Source of the DNA: Demequina lignilytica
GTDB taxonomy: Bacteria > Actinomycetota > Actinomycetes > Actinomycetales > Demequinaceae
Length of the DNA stretch: 64,000 bases
Assembly (NCBI RefSeq): GCF_030418305.1
Contig: NZ_JAUHPX010000004.1
Span: forward strand, 248,001-312,000
Direction of reading: 5' to 3'
Of this stretch, positions 34,553 through 42,827 are shown in pieces; the stretch's first letter is position 1, and every line of letters starts with the position of its first letter. A model generated the notes under the pieces. The model had not been told where the DNA came from and made no database searches. It worked only from the letters and a program-made list of their open reading frames with translations. A program made the position numbers and the translations under genes.

Positions 34553-36349
34553 CTACGCCTCGCTGTTGGCGGGCGCCGGCTGCTCGGAGCGCCGCGAGGC
34601 GTCGGTCTCGCGATCGTCGTCGTCCCAGCCGTCCTCGGCCAGCAGCTCGTCGTCGAGGGCGTCGGAGACCGCATCGTCGCCGTCCGCGACCCACTCGTCC
34701 TCGGCGTCGATCTCGTCGTCGATGTCGACCTCGTCCGCGAGGGTCGAGCCGACCGGGGCGTCGTCGTCCTCGCGATCGTGCGCCTCGACGGGACCGTCGA
34801 GCGGGGCCTCGTCGTCGCCGTCCGCGGTAGCGACCGCCACATCGTCGCCGTCCGCAGCCACCGCCGCATCGTCGCCCTCGGCCGCGCCGGGCTCGTCGAG
34901 GTCGGCCTCCTCCACCACCTCGGCGGCAGGCTCGCCGATCCCGGCGAGACGGGCGCGCATGCGGCTCAGCCACGACTCGCCGCCGGACTGCATCTCCTCG
35001 GGCTCGGCGTACTCGCGCGCGTACGCGGCCTTGTCGATCCCCTTGAGCGTGACGCCGTTGAGGATCACTCCGAGCGGGTGGCCGTCGACCCGGTCGAGGC
35101 TCGCGAGCGCGCGGTCGAGCACGTCGACGGTGGTCCGGCCGGCCCGGGCGACCACGAGGGCGCCGTCGGTGCGCGCGGCGAGCACGGCCGCGTCGGTCAC
35201 GGGGATCAGCGGTGGCGTGTCGACCAGCACCACCGTGTCCTCCGGGAACGAGTACAGCAGCGTCTTCATGGCGTCCGAGGCGACCAGCTCCGACGGGTTC
35301 GGCGGGACCTGCCCCGCCGTCAGGATCGAGAGGTGCCCGGTCGGGCCGTAGTCCTGCAGCACGTCGAGCGGGTCGACGCGACCCACGAGCACGTCGGTGA
35401 GCCCTAGGCTGCCCTCGAGCCCGAGGTACTGCGCGAGCCGGGGCCGGCGCAGGTCCGCGTCCACCAGGATCACGTCCTTGCCCAGGGCGGCGAGCACGTC
35501 GGCGAGCATGTAGGCCATGGTCGACTTGCCGTCGCCCATCAGCGATGACGTCACCACGATCACCCGCGGCGGCCGGTCGATGTCGATGAACTGGAAGTTG
35601 GTGCGCAGCGCGCGCAGCGCCTCCTTCATGACGGGCGTCTCCCCGCCGAAGGTGCTGCCGGACCTGCTCAGCTGCCGCACGAGCGGCACGGTGCCGAGCA
35701 CCGGCAGGTCGAAGTCGCGCTCGACGTCCTCGCGGCGGCGCAGCCTCCGGTCGAGGGCGCCCCGCACGAACGCGACGCCGACGCCGACGACCAGGCCCGC
35801 GAGGATGCCCAGCACCACCGCGCGCTGGATGTCAGGGCTGGACGGGGACGTCGGAAGGCCCGGCTCGTCCAGCACCTCGAGACGCACCACGGACTCCGCG
35901 GAGCTCGAGCCGCCGGTCTCGATGTCAGCGACCACCGCCGCGGTGCCGGCGATCCACGCCGAGACCAGGTCGCGCGCCGCCTCCGGCGTCGGACCCGTCG
36001 CCGAGAAGCGCAGGGTGGCGCTGTCCGACGGGCTGGAGACGGAGACGCGGCTCGTGAGCGCACCCGCGCTGACGGTGATGCCGAGCTCGTCGGCCGCGTA
36101 CTCGCCGACCTTCTGGGAGCGGGCGACGTCGAGGTAGCTGCTCACCAACGACTTCGCGTACCGGTCGCCCAGCTCCGCGGTCTCCAGGTCCTCGGCCACG
36201 CCGGCGGTCAGCACCGCCGACCCCGACGCGGTGTAGACCTGCGGCTGGGACAGGGCCCACGCGTACGCGAGCGCACCCCCCACGAGTGTCAGCAGCACGA
36301 TCGTGAGCCAATGCGCGCGAAGCATTCGCGCGTAGTCGACGAGCCCCAT
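34553..36349 (-). CDS. Polysaccharide co-polymerase / BY-kinase 3 with acidic tail
   Basis: 598 aa, about 100 longer than the other two. The Wzz helices (about 15-35, 177-197) and CpsD domain are conserved; Walker A 'SSLMGDGKST' (K275), A' 'VILVDADLR' and B 'VVLVDTPP' are intact. Instead of a dense Tyr cluster it has 'AAYAREYAEPEEM', then a ~130-residue Asp/Glu/Ala-rich tail of low complexity. Such a tail could bind basic partners or metal, or tune charge near the membrane; this is inference. ATG 36349 follows TGAGGGGGACAC, and a small hairpin lies just upstream. Confidence 0.9.
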   Translation of the reverse strand: MGLVDYARMLRAHWLTIVLLTLVGGALAYAWALSQPQVYTASGSAVLTAGVAEDLETAELGDRYAKSLVSSYLDVARSQKVGEYAADELGITVSAGALTSRVSVSSPSDSATLRFSATGPTPEAARDLVSAWIAGTAAVVADIETGGSSSAESVVRLEVLDEPGLPTSPSSPDIQRAVVLGILAGLVVGVGVAFVRGALDRRLRRREDVERDFDLPVLGTVPLVRQLSRSGSTFGGETPVMKEALRALRTNFQFIDIDRPPRVIVVTSSLMGDGKSTMAYMLADVLAALGKDVILVDADLRRPRLAQYLGLEGSLGLTDVLVGRVDPLDVLQDYGPTGHLSILTAGQVPPNPSELVASDAMKTLLYSFPEDTVVLVDTPPLIPVTDAAVLAARTDGALVVARAGRTTVDVLDRALASLDRVDGHPLGVILNGVTLKGIDKAAYAREYAEPEEMQSGGESWLSRMRARLAGIGEPAAEVVEEADLDEPGAAEGDDAAVAADGDDVAVATADGDDEAPLDGPVEAHDREDDDAPVGSTLADEVDIDDEIDAEDEWVADGDDAVSDALDDELLAEDGWDDDDRETDASRRSEQPAPANSEA

Positions 36350-36353
36350 GTGT

Positions 36354-36374
36354 CCCCCTCAGCCACCGATGGCC
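36354..36374 (-). promoter_or_regulatory. Leader hairpin followed by TGAGGGGG
   Basis: On the minus strand GCCA-TCGG-TGGC (36362-36373) runs straight into TGAGGGGG (36354-36361), 4 bases before the ATG of BY-kinase 3. A TTCAGA/TACACT promoter-like pair with about 16-base spacing lies upstream near 36390-36420. Confidence 0.45.
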
Positions 36375-36446
36375 ATTCCTCAGTGTAGGCACCGGCCCCC
36401 GGCTCTGAACAGAGTGCCCGCACCGCTGCCTGTGCCCGATGCGCCC

Positions 36447-37340
36447 TCAGGACATCTGACGTCGGCTGCGGGTCACCACGTACTTGGGCGCGAGGGCGAA
36501 GGCCGTCGCCCCGCTCACGGCCGCGTCGACCCACTTGCCACCCGCATAGGCGAAGCCCGCACGGCGGTAGTAGAACTTCGCCTTGTCGAGGCGGATCTCG
36601 CCCGAGGTGGCCGGGTTCGCCGCCTTCCACTCGTCCCAGTCGAGCTCGCCGTCGTAGCGCGCCTGCAGGTAGCGGGTGCCCCGCTGCATCTCGAAGAACT
36701 TGGCGAAGGTGTTCGCGGCACCGTGCACGCGGTAGAAGCCGAGCGGCTCGGGGTAGGTCACCACGTCGCCCAGGCGCGCGATCTTCGCCACCATGTCGAG
36801 ATCGTCGATCGGACCGGTGTTGTGGTTGAGCTCGACGTCGAAGGGGCCGGCCTGCTCGAGCACGTCCCGCCGCACGATCATCGACGACGGCGGGAAGGGC
36901 ATCAGCCGCGCCTCCGCGATCTTAGTGCGCTGGCCATCCGCGATCTCCCCCGCCCGCGCCGCCATCGGACCGCGCGGCCCCAGGTACGTCATCAGGGCTC
37001 CCACGAGCACCGCGCCGGTCTCCCGCATCATCTCCAGCTGGAGCTCGAGCTTGTCCGGGACCCACGCATCGTCATGATCGAGGAAGGCGATGATCGACCC
37101 GCGGGCGTTCGCGATGCCCGTGTTGCGGGCGGCCGCCACCCCCTGATTCTGCTGCTTGAGGCATCTCACACGCGGGTCCTCGATCGCCTCGACCAGCGCG
37201 ACGGTCCCGTCCTGCGAGCCGTCGTCGATGACGATCACCTCGAGATCCGTATGCGTCTGGACCAGCACGCTGTCGATCGCCGCGCCCAGGAAGTCCTCCC
37301 CGTTGTACACGGGCATGATCACCGATACCAGTTCCCCCAT
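36447..37340 (-). CDS. Family 2 glycosyltransferase
   Basis: 297 aa. 'LVSVIMPVYNGEDFLGAAID' opens a GT-A domain with 'VIDDGS' (37-42) and the D-x-D 'FLDHDDAW' (86-93), then 'PFPPSSMIVRRDVLEQAGPF' and 'GPIDDLDMVAKIARLG' for acceptor binding. The C-terminal third is aromatic and basic. ATG 37340 has no strong SD; an in-frame ATG six codons upstream is possible. A longer frame across the next gene is spurious. Last gene of the EPS run that starts at 44288. Specificity unknown. Confidence 0.9.
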   Translation of the reverse strand: MGELVSVIMPVYNGEDFLGAAIDSVLVQTHTDLEVIVIDDGSQDGTVALVEAIEDPRVRCLKQQNQGVAAARNTGIANARGSIIAFLDHDDAWVPDKLELQLEMMRETGAVLVGALMTYLGPRGPMAARAGEIADGQRTKIAEARLMPFPPSSMIVRRDVLEQAGPFDVELNHNTGPIDDLDMVAKIARLGDVVTYPEPLGFYRVHGAANTFAKFFEMQRGTRYLQARYDGELDWDEWKAANPATSGEIRLDKAKFYYRRAGFAYAGGKWVDAAVSGATAFALAPKYVVTRSRRQMS

Positions 37341-37441
37341 GCGTGCGATGCTACGCATCCGCCCGAGGGAGAACAAGGGCTTTTCGGACATCTCGGACGC
37401 GCCGCGGGCGCGACGGGCCCGGGGCGAACCGCCGCCGGATC

Positions 37442-38620
37442 CTATCCGCGCGGGCCGCAAGCCCCCTGGTAGATCTCCATGAGGCGGCCGGCCAGGGCCG
37501 CGGGCGAGTAGTCCCGCTCCCACGCCGACGCCGCCTCGGACGCGAAGGCGGCGGCCTCCTCCGGCGACCACGAGGCGACCGCCTCGACGGCGTCCGCCCA
37601 CGCGCGCGGCTCGGCGGCGGGCACGACCAGCCGGTCGCGGTGGCTCGCCGGGAGCGTCTCGGGAAGGCCGCCGCGGTCGGAGACCAGGGGCACCGCACCC
37701 ATCCGCTGCGCCTCGATGCTCACCCGCCCGAACGGCTCGTCCCACTGCGACGGCACCACCACCGTGCGCGCGTCCGCGACCACCTCGGCGAGGCGATCGT
37801 GGGCCACCTGGCCGAGCACGCGCACGTGCGGCAGCTCGCGCGCGTCGCGCTCGACCTGGTCCGCGAGGGGACCGGTGCCGACCACCGCGAAGGACCGATG
37901 CGGCAGCGCCCGCGCCGCCTCGAGCAGCAGCGGCAGGCCCTTCTCCTGCGACAGCCGTCCCACGTACACCGCGTCGTAGGCGCGATCCCGCCACGGCACG
38001 GCGTCGGGCTCGGGCAGGTCGACCGCGTTCGGCACCACGTGGGCCGGCACGTCGGCACCGAGCGCTCCCGCGAGCGAGCCGCGCATGAAGTCGCTCACGA
38101 AGAGGTGCGCCGCGGGCGGGTGGCTCCGCATGGCGCGGGCGTCGCGGGACACCTGCACGGTCGCCCCGAGCGACGCCCCGAGGGAGCCCCGGTAGCAGCG
38201 GTGGACGATGCCGGGAAGCCGCGTCCTCAGATCGCCGCACCGGGTGCACGGGCCGCCGTCGCGCCGCAGGTCGCCCCCGACGCACGCGAGCCGGTAGTTC
38301 CGGAAGGTGCGCACCCACGGGATGCCGCGGGACGCGACCGCCTCGATCGCGCCGGCCCCGAGCTGGGGGAACAGGTTCTCCGCGTGGACGACGTCCGGGC
38401 GGAACCGGTCGAGACGGTCCGCCAGGTCGGTGAGGAGCGCGGGATCTCCGAGCACGCTGCGCGCGCGGTCGGCGAGCCCGCCGTCCCGCAGGCCCGCGTT
38501 GTCGACGCGGAGCACCTCGACGTCGGCGCCCGCGGCGGACAGCGCGGCGACCTCGGTCTCGACCGAGAAACGCTCGCCGCCGGCCTCCAGGTAGTCGTTG
38601 AACGCGACCAGGACCCTCAT
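37442..38620 (-). CDS. Family 4 glycosyltransferase
   Basis: 392 aa GT-B enzyme. The acceptor domain begins 'VLVAFNDYLEAGGERFSVET' and contains 'HRCYRGSLGASLGATVQ' and a CxxCG pair ('PCTRCGDL'), seen in a GT4 subgroup. The donor domain has 'YVGRLSQEKGLPLLLEAARA' and 'PSQWDEPFGRVSIEAQRMGA' (E-x7-E). ATG 38620 overlaps the previous gene's TGA (ATGA). Part of a four-gene coupled run. Sugar specificity unknown. Confidence 0.92.
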   Translation of the reverse strand: MRVLVAFNDYLEAGGERFSVETEVAALSAAGADVEVLRVDNAGLRDGGLADRARSVLGDPALLTDLADRLDRFRPDVVHAENLFPQLGAGAIEAVASRGIPWVRTFRNYRLACVGGDLRRDGGPCTRCGDLRTRLPGIVHRCYRGSLGASLGATVQVSRDARAMRSHPPAAHLFVSDFMRGSLAGALGADVPAHVVPNAVDLPEPDAVPWRDRAYDAVYVGRLSQEKGLPLLLEAARALPHRSFAVVGTGPLADQVERDARELPHVRVLGQVAHDRLAEVVADARTVVVPSQWDEPFGRVSIEAQRMGAVPLVSDRGGLPETLPASHRDRLVVPAAEPRAWADAVEAVASWSPEEAAAFASEAASAWERDYSPAALAGRLMEIYQGACGPRG

Positions 38621-39792
38621 CGACGCACCGTCTCGCCGCCGTAGGCGCCGCCGATGGTCTCGACCATCCGGTCCACCGTGAACCGCGGCTCGACCGGCGG
38701 GTGCAGGTCGATCGCGCGCAGGAGGGCGGCGGCGAGCCGCTCCGCGAGCGTCCCGTCGCCCTCGGGGTCGACCGTGACGGCCGCGGGCCCGGCCATGAAC
38801 GGCACGCCGCCCAGCGGCAGGCATACCGTGGGCACGCCGAGCTCGGCGGCCTCGGCCGCCGCCCACGGCGCCGAGTCGTGCAGGCTCGGCAGGGCGAGCG
38901 CGCCCGACCGGGCCATCAGCGCCAGCGCCTCGGGCCGGCTCAGGCGCCCGTGGAACACGACGGGGCACGCGGCGTCCTGGGCGAGCTCGCGGTGCTCGGG
39001 GGTGTCCGTGTCGGGGCCCGCGACGTGGACGGTCACGTCCGCCGGGAGGTGGCGGGCGGCGGCGAGCACCGCCCGCAGCCCCTTCCACGCCACGCCGCGC
39101 CCCAGGAAGGCGACCGTGCGGTCCCGCTCGGGGACACGGTAGGCGGCCACCGCATCGTCCAGGACCGCGTTCGACGTGACGTCGACCGTCGCGTACCCGA
39201 GGCGGCGCAGCACCCGCTCCGTGTCCGCGTTGAGCGCGAGCGCGCGGTCGACGCGGGCCGCGAGCGGGCCGATGAACAGCCGCCGTGACGCGCTGGTGGC
39301 CAGCCGGCGGGCCGTGAGCCCGACCGCGCGCGCACCGGTCACCTCCCGTGCGAGCGCCGCGCTAGGATACGACGCGCCGCCGATCGGCCCGAGCACCCAG
39401 CGCTCGCCGGGTCGCTTGCGCAGGAACGTGAGCGGGTTGAGGAACCAGTCGGACGCGTAGGTCGCGTGGTGGAGGACGTCGAACGCACGGTCGCGACGCT
39501 CCCGGGCCGTCCATCGCGCGGCGCGCACGCACCACGCGGCGTACTGCACGTGCAGGGGCAGGCGCCGCTCGAGCTCGAAGGGACGCAGCGCGACCACCGC
39601 CTCCACCCCGAGACGGGCGCGCAGCTCCTCGTCGGCCGCGGGCGACTCGAGCCCGCGGGTCACGACGGTGGCGGTCGACACCCTCCCGGCGACCTCCGCG
39701 AGCGCCGCACCGGCGCCGGGCTCCGAGCCCTGGCGGTCATCGCAGGTGTAGGCGTACACGACGCTGCGGATCCGGCGGTCGTCCCCGGTCAT
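38617..39792 (-). CDS. Family 4 glycosyltransferase
   Basis: 391 aa. N-terminal 'VVYAYTCDDRQGSEPGAGAA' is the typical 'E-P-G-x-G' acceptor loop of a GT4 subgroup, and 'FDVLHHATYASDWFLNPLTF' follows. The donor domain contains 'VAFLGRGVAWKGLRAVLAAA' and 'LPSLHDSAPWAAAEAAELG', where an A-A-E replaces the usual first Glu of E-x7-E. ATG 39792 overlaps the polymerase stop by 4 bases, and its own TGA overlaps the next ATG. Substrate unknown. Confidence 0.9.
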   Translation of the reverse strand: MTGDDRRIRSVVYAYTCDDRQGSEPGAGAALAEVAGRVSTATVVTRGLESPAADEELRARLGVEAVVALRPFELERRLPLHVQYAAWCVRAARWTARERRDRAFDVLHHATYASDWFLNPLTFLRKRPGERWVLGPIGGASYPSAALAREVTGARAVGLTARRLATSASRRLFIGPLAARVDRALALNADTERVLRRLGYATVDVTSNAVLDDAVAAYRVPERDRTVAFLGRGVAWKGLRAVLAAARHLPADVTVHVAGPDTDTPEHRELAQDAACPVVFHGRLSRPEALALMARSGALALPSLHDSAPWAAAEAAELGVPTVCLPLGGVPFMAGPAAVTVDPEGDGTLAERLAAALLRAIDLHPPVEPRFTVDRMVETIGGAYGGETVRR

Positions 39793-41372
39793 GGCGCCGT
39801 CCCTCCTCGACGGGGCCGGCGTGGTGCCGGGGCTGGCGCCGCGACCGGTGCCGGCGTCGGCGCGGCCTCCGTCGGCGCCTCCTCGTCGGGGGCGGCGTGC
39901 GGCTCGACGGACGCCGGGCCGATGCGCCACCGCGACAGGCCCTCGGGGCGCAGGCTCCACGTCGCAGGGGGCTCGTCGCCCAGGCCGCTCGGGCCGGGCA
40001 GGTGCTCCGGCCTCAGCAGCGCGAGCGAGGCACCCACCACGAACGTCTGGTATCCGAACGGCGACTCGAGGATCACTCCCGCGACCGCGGCGAGGGTGAG
40101 GCCCGTCATGAGTCCCAGCCCGAGCGCGACCGGCGCGGACGGCCGACGCGCGTTCCGGATCCCGAGCACGAAGAGGGTCACGAGCACCCCGAGGAGCACC
40201 GCGGTCCCGACCACGCCGACATACGCGAGCCAGGTGACGACGAAGCTGTGGGCCGCGCGGACGCTGGGATCTCCCGAGAGATGCGCGATCGCGCCGCTGT
40301 CGATGACCGGGCTGCTGCCGAAGCCGCTGCCGAACAGCCAGCGGGTCGTAGTGAGCTGGGCATGCTCAATGAGCAGCCCCCACGCCTCGAGCCGCGCATC
40401 CCAGGTGTTGAGGGCCGAGGCGTAGGCGTCGCTGTCGTTCGGGATGAGCCGGTTGAGAGCCGCCGCCCACGTCGGCGGGGACGCCAGGATCGCGGCGATG
40501 GACGCGATCAGCGGGACCACACCGATCAGCGCGACCCCGATCGCCAGCGGCGCGTACGGCGAGCCCTTCAGCGGTCGGATCACCGCGACGACGACGACGA
40601 GCAGCACCACCGCGGAGATGAGGCCCGCGCGGCTGCCCGCGAGCGCGAGCGCGGTGACGCTGGCGCCGATCATGGCGACCCGGAGCCACGGGCGCGCCCG
40701 CCGGTCGAGGGCGAACGCCGCGATCGCCGCGCCGCACAGCAGCATGTCGAAGTCGTTGCGCAGCGAGAAGACGGGGATCCCGACGAAGGGCATCGCGATG
40801 GTGGGCAGCACCCCCGCGAGCGCGCCGAGCAGCCACGTGGTGTGGACGGCGAGCGCCCGCCGGACCCAGAGGAAGGCCCGCGGGGCGCCGAGCTTCCTGA
40901 CCGCCCATGCGCCCGCGGGCACCAGGCCCAGGTAGAGGATCGGGACCAGGTCGCGGATGACCAGCTCCGGCGCGTCGAGCGTGCCGCGGGCGAGGCCCAT
41001 CACGCAGACCGCCAGCACCGCCACCAGGAGCATGGGCACGTGCGCCCGTGCGCGGCGCTCGCCTCTGCCGCGGCGGATGAGGGACTCGAGCACGGCGGCG
41101 GCGATCCCGCCCACCACCAGCAGGTCCGACAGGTACACGAGACCGTTGGCCGGGGAGATGTAGCTGCCCCACCGGCCGAACGCGACCGGGACCAGGAGCC
41201 CCAGCACGATGAGCATCGCCGGCCAGTCCGCGCGGGCCGCTCGGGCCGCACCGGACCCGGCACGGGCATCGTCCCCCGCGGGCTCGGTCCACCCGCGCGC
41301 CCAGCGGGACTGCGCGCGCTCGCGCAGGCGCGGGGGCAGCTGCCCCGGCGCCGTCGCGGTCCGCTCCATCAT
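39789..41372 (-). CDS. O-antigen ligase/polymerase-like membrane protein (Wzy 2)
   Basis: 527 aa. About 11-12 helices between residues 50 and 460, with the large periplasmic-type loop near 300-390 ('AEAWGLL'-like 'ARLEAWGLLIEHAQLTTTRW', 'GSGFGSSPVIDSG', 'HSFVVTWLAYVGVVG') characteristic of Wzy_C/O-antigen ligase families. The N-terminal 50 and C-terminal 60 residues are cytosolic; the latter is Pro/Ala-rich. ATG 41372 overlaps the flippase stop. Polymerase versus ligase cannot be decided from sequence. Confidence 0.87.
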   Translation of the reverse strand: MMERTATAPGQLPPRLRERAQSRWARGWTEPAGDDARAGSGAARAARADWPAMLIVLGLLVPVAFGRWGSYISPANGLVYLSDLLVVGGIAAAVLESLIRRGRGERRARAHVPMLLVAVLAVCVMGLARGTLDAPELVIRDLVPILYLGLVPAGAWAVRKLGAPRAFLWVRRALAVHTTWLLGALAGVLPTIAMPFVGIPVFSLRNDFDMLLCGAAIAAFALDRRARPWLRVAMIGASVTALALAGSRAGLISAVVLLVVVVAVIRPLKGSPYAPLAIGVALIGVVPLIASIAAILASPPTWAAALNRLIPNDSDAYASALNTWDARLEAWGLLIEHAQLTTTRWLFGSGFGSSPVIDSGAIAHLSGDPSVRAAHSFVVTWLAYVGVVGTAVLLGVLVTLFVLGIRNARRPSAPVALGLGLMTGLTLAAVAGVILESPFGYQTFVVGASLALLRPEHLPGPSGLGDEPPATWSLRPEGLSRWRIGPASVEPHAAPDEEAPTEAAPTPAPVAAPAPAPRRPRRGGTAP

Positions 41373-42685
41373 CGCTGCGTCGCCCCCCCATCGCGACTCT
41401 CCCTGCGTCTGGCCATCATCTCCCCGACCACGCGCATCGCGCCAGCAAGAGCCGCGCCGGCGGGCATCGCGTACACGCCGATCGGCACGGCGAGCGCGAG
41501 CACCGTCACGAGGCCGAGGCCCTCCGACAGCGCGGTGAGGGTCACCGCGCGTCCGTAGCGCTTCGCCGCGAGGTTCACGGCGTTGTACGGCTGCGCGACC
41601 GCACCCACCGTCGCGGCCGCGCCCCGCGCGACGGCGAGCGGCACCCGGATCGCGCGGTCGGCGAGGGTCGCGATGATCGGGGTGACGACCACGAGGGCCG
41701 CGGAGAACGCGAGCCCGCAGGCGAGCACCACCAGGTTCTGTCGCGCGACGTGGCGGTACGCGGCGCGCACCTGGCCGGAGCCGAGCATCCGCACCGCGGT
41801 CGGGATGAAGAACGCGGACATCCCCGCGCCCAGCACCAGCACCGGCTGGGAGGCGATGCGTGCCGCCTCCAGCGCGACCACCGCCGAGGATCCCAGCACG
41901 CCGGCGATGATCAGGGTTCTCAGGTAGTTCGCTCCGTGCGCGATCAGCGCGGGCGCGCTGGCGACCGCGGACTCGCGCCAGTCGCTCGGCGCGCGCTCGG
42001 GCACGCGCGGCACCGACCGGTGAAGCACCATGCCGGTGGTCGCGCTCGCGAGGTTCCCCAGCGCGAGGATCGAGAACGGGAGAGCCGCCAGCACCTCCGG
42101 CGCGACGTCGCCCGCCGAGGTCGCGACCTCGGCCGCGACGATCCCCACCAGCACCACGGCGAGGTTCACCGTGGAGACCACCGCCGCATAGCCGTGATGC
42201 AGGGACGCGTGCAGCGCGCCGCGCACGTGATCCTGGAACGTGGACACGGCCGTCCATGCCGCCGCCGACCCGCAGATCACGATGAAGACCCCGGTGCTCA
42301 GCCCTCCCCGGAGCGGCAGACCCGCGACGAAGGCGCCGACCGCGGCGAGCCCGAGCAGCGGAGCGGCCTGGCGGAGGTCGTTGCGATAGCGGGGCCGGTA
42401 GATGTCGCTGAGGCGGTTGACGTGGAGCCGCTGGAGGGTGAACACCGCGAGCTGGGGCACGATCATGAGCACCACCCCGGCCGCGAAGACGAGCGCGTAG
42501 AGCGCGAGCTCGCCCTCGCCCAGCACGCGCAGCGCGAGGATGCCCGTGGCGAAGGTCGCGAGGGACGCCTGGCCCGCATCGGCGAGCGACCAGATCGCGC
42601 CGTTGACGCGTCTCACCGCGGCCCCGGCAGGTCCGTCGTCCGCGCCCGCGGACGGCGCGCGGGGCGCAGCGGACCGCGGCGACAT
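41369..42685 (-). CDS. Wzx-like flippase 2
   Basis: 438 aa with about 12 hydrophobic segments and 'GALHASLHHGYAAVVSTVNL' / 'YLRTLIIAGVLGSSAVVALE' blocks typical of polysaccharide exporters. It is clearly diverged from flippase 1 (different loops, more GC-rich codons), so it serves another repeat unit. I chose ATG 42685; earlier in-frame starts to 42781 give an Arg-rich leader without hydrophobicity. It begins a coupled series flippase-polymerase-GT4-GT4 joined by ATGA overlaps. Confidence 0.87.
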   Translation of the reverse strand: MSPRSAAPRAPSAGADDGPAGAAVRRVNGAIWSLADAGQASLATFATGILALRVLGEGELALYALVFAAGVVLMIVPQLAVFTLQRLHVNRLSDIYRPRYRNDLRQAAPLLGLAAVGAFVAGLPLRGGLSTGVFIVICGSAAAWTAVSTFQDHVRGALHASLHHGYAAVVSTVNLAVVLVGIVAAEVATSAGDVAPEVLAALPFSILALGNLASATTGMVLHRSVPRVPERAPSDWRESAVASAPALIAHGANYLRTLIIAGVLGSSAVVALEAARIASQPVLVLGAGMSAFFIPTAVRMLGSGQVRAAYRHVARQNLVVLACGLAFSAALVVVTPIIATLADRAIRVPLAVARGAAATVGAVAQPYNAVNLAAKRYGRAVTLTALSEGLGLVTVLALAVPIGVYAMPAGAALAGAMRVVGEMMARRRESRDGGATQR

Positions 42686-42827
42686 GGCGAACCCGCCCGT
42701 GCGTCGTGCGTCACGAGCCCCCCTCCGCTGCCAGCCCCGGCTCCTCGTCCGGCAGTGCCCTCGCCCCCAAAAGTAGGGCACCCCCGGCGCGTGTCAAGGG
42801 TGGGGCACCCGTGGGCGCCGTGAGGCC

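Noticed and set aside
37341-38318. N-terminal extension of the GT2 protein (36447) across the neighbouring GT4 gene
   Set aside because: The extension is out-of-frame shadow of the GT4 gene. The GT2 domain begins at ATG 37340, and the GT4 has its own intact motifs.
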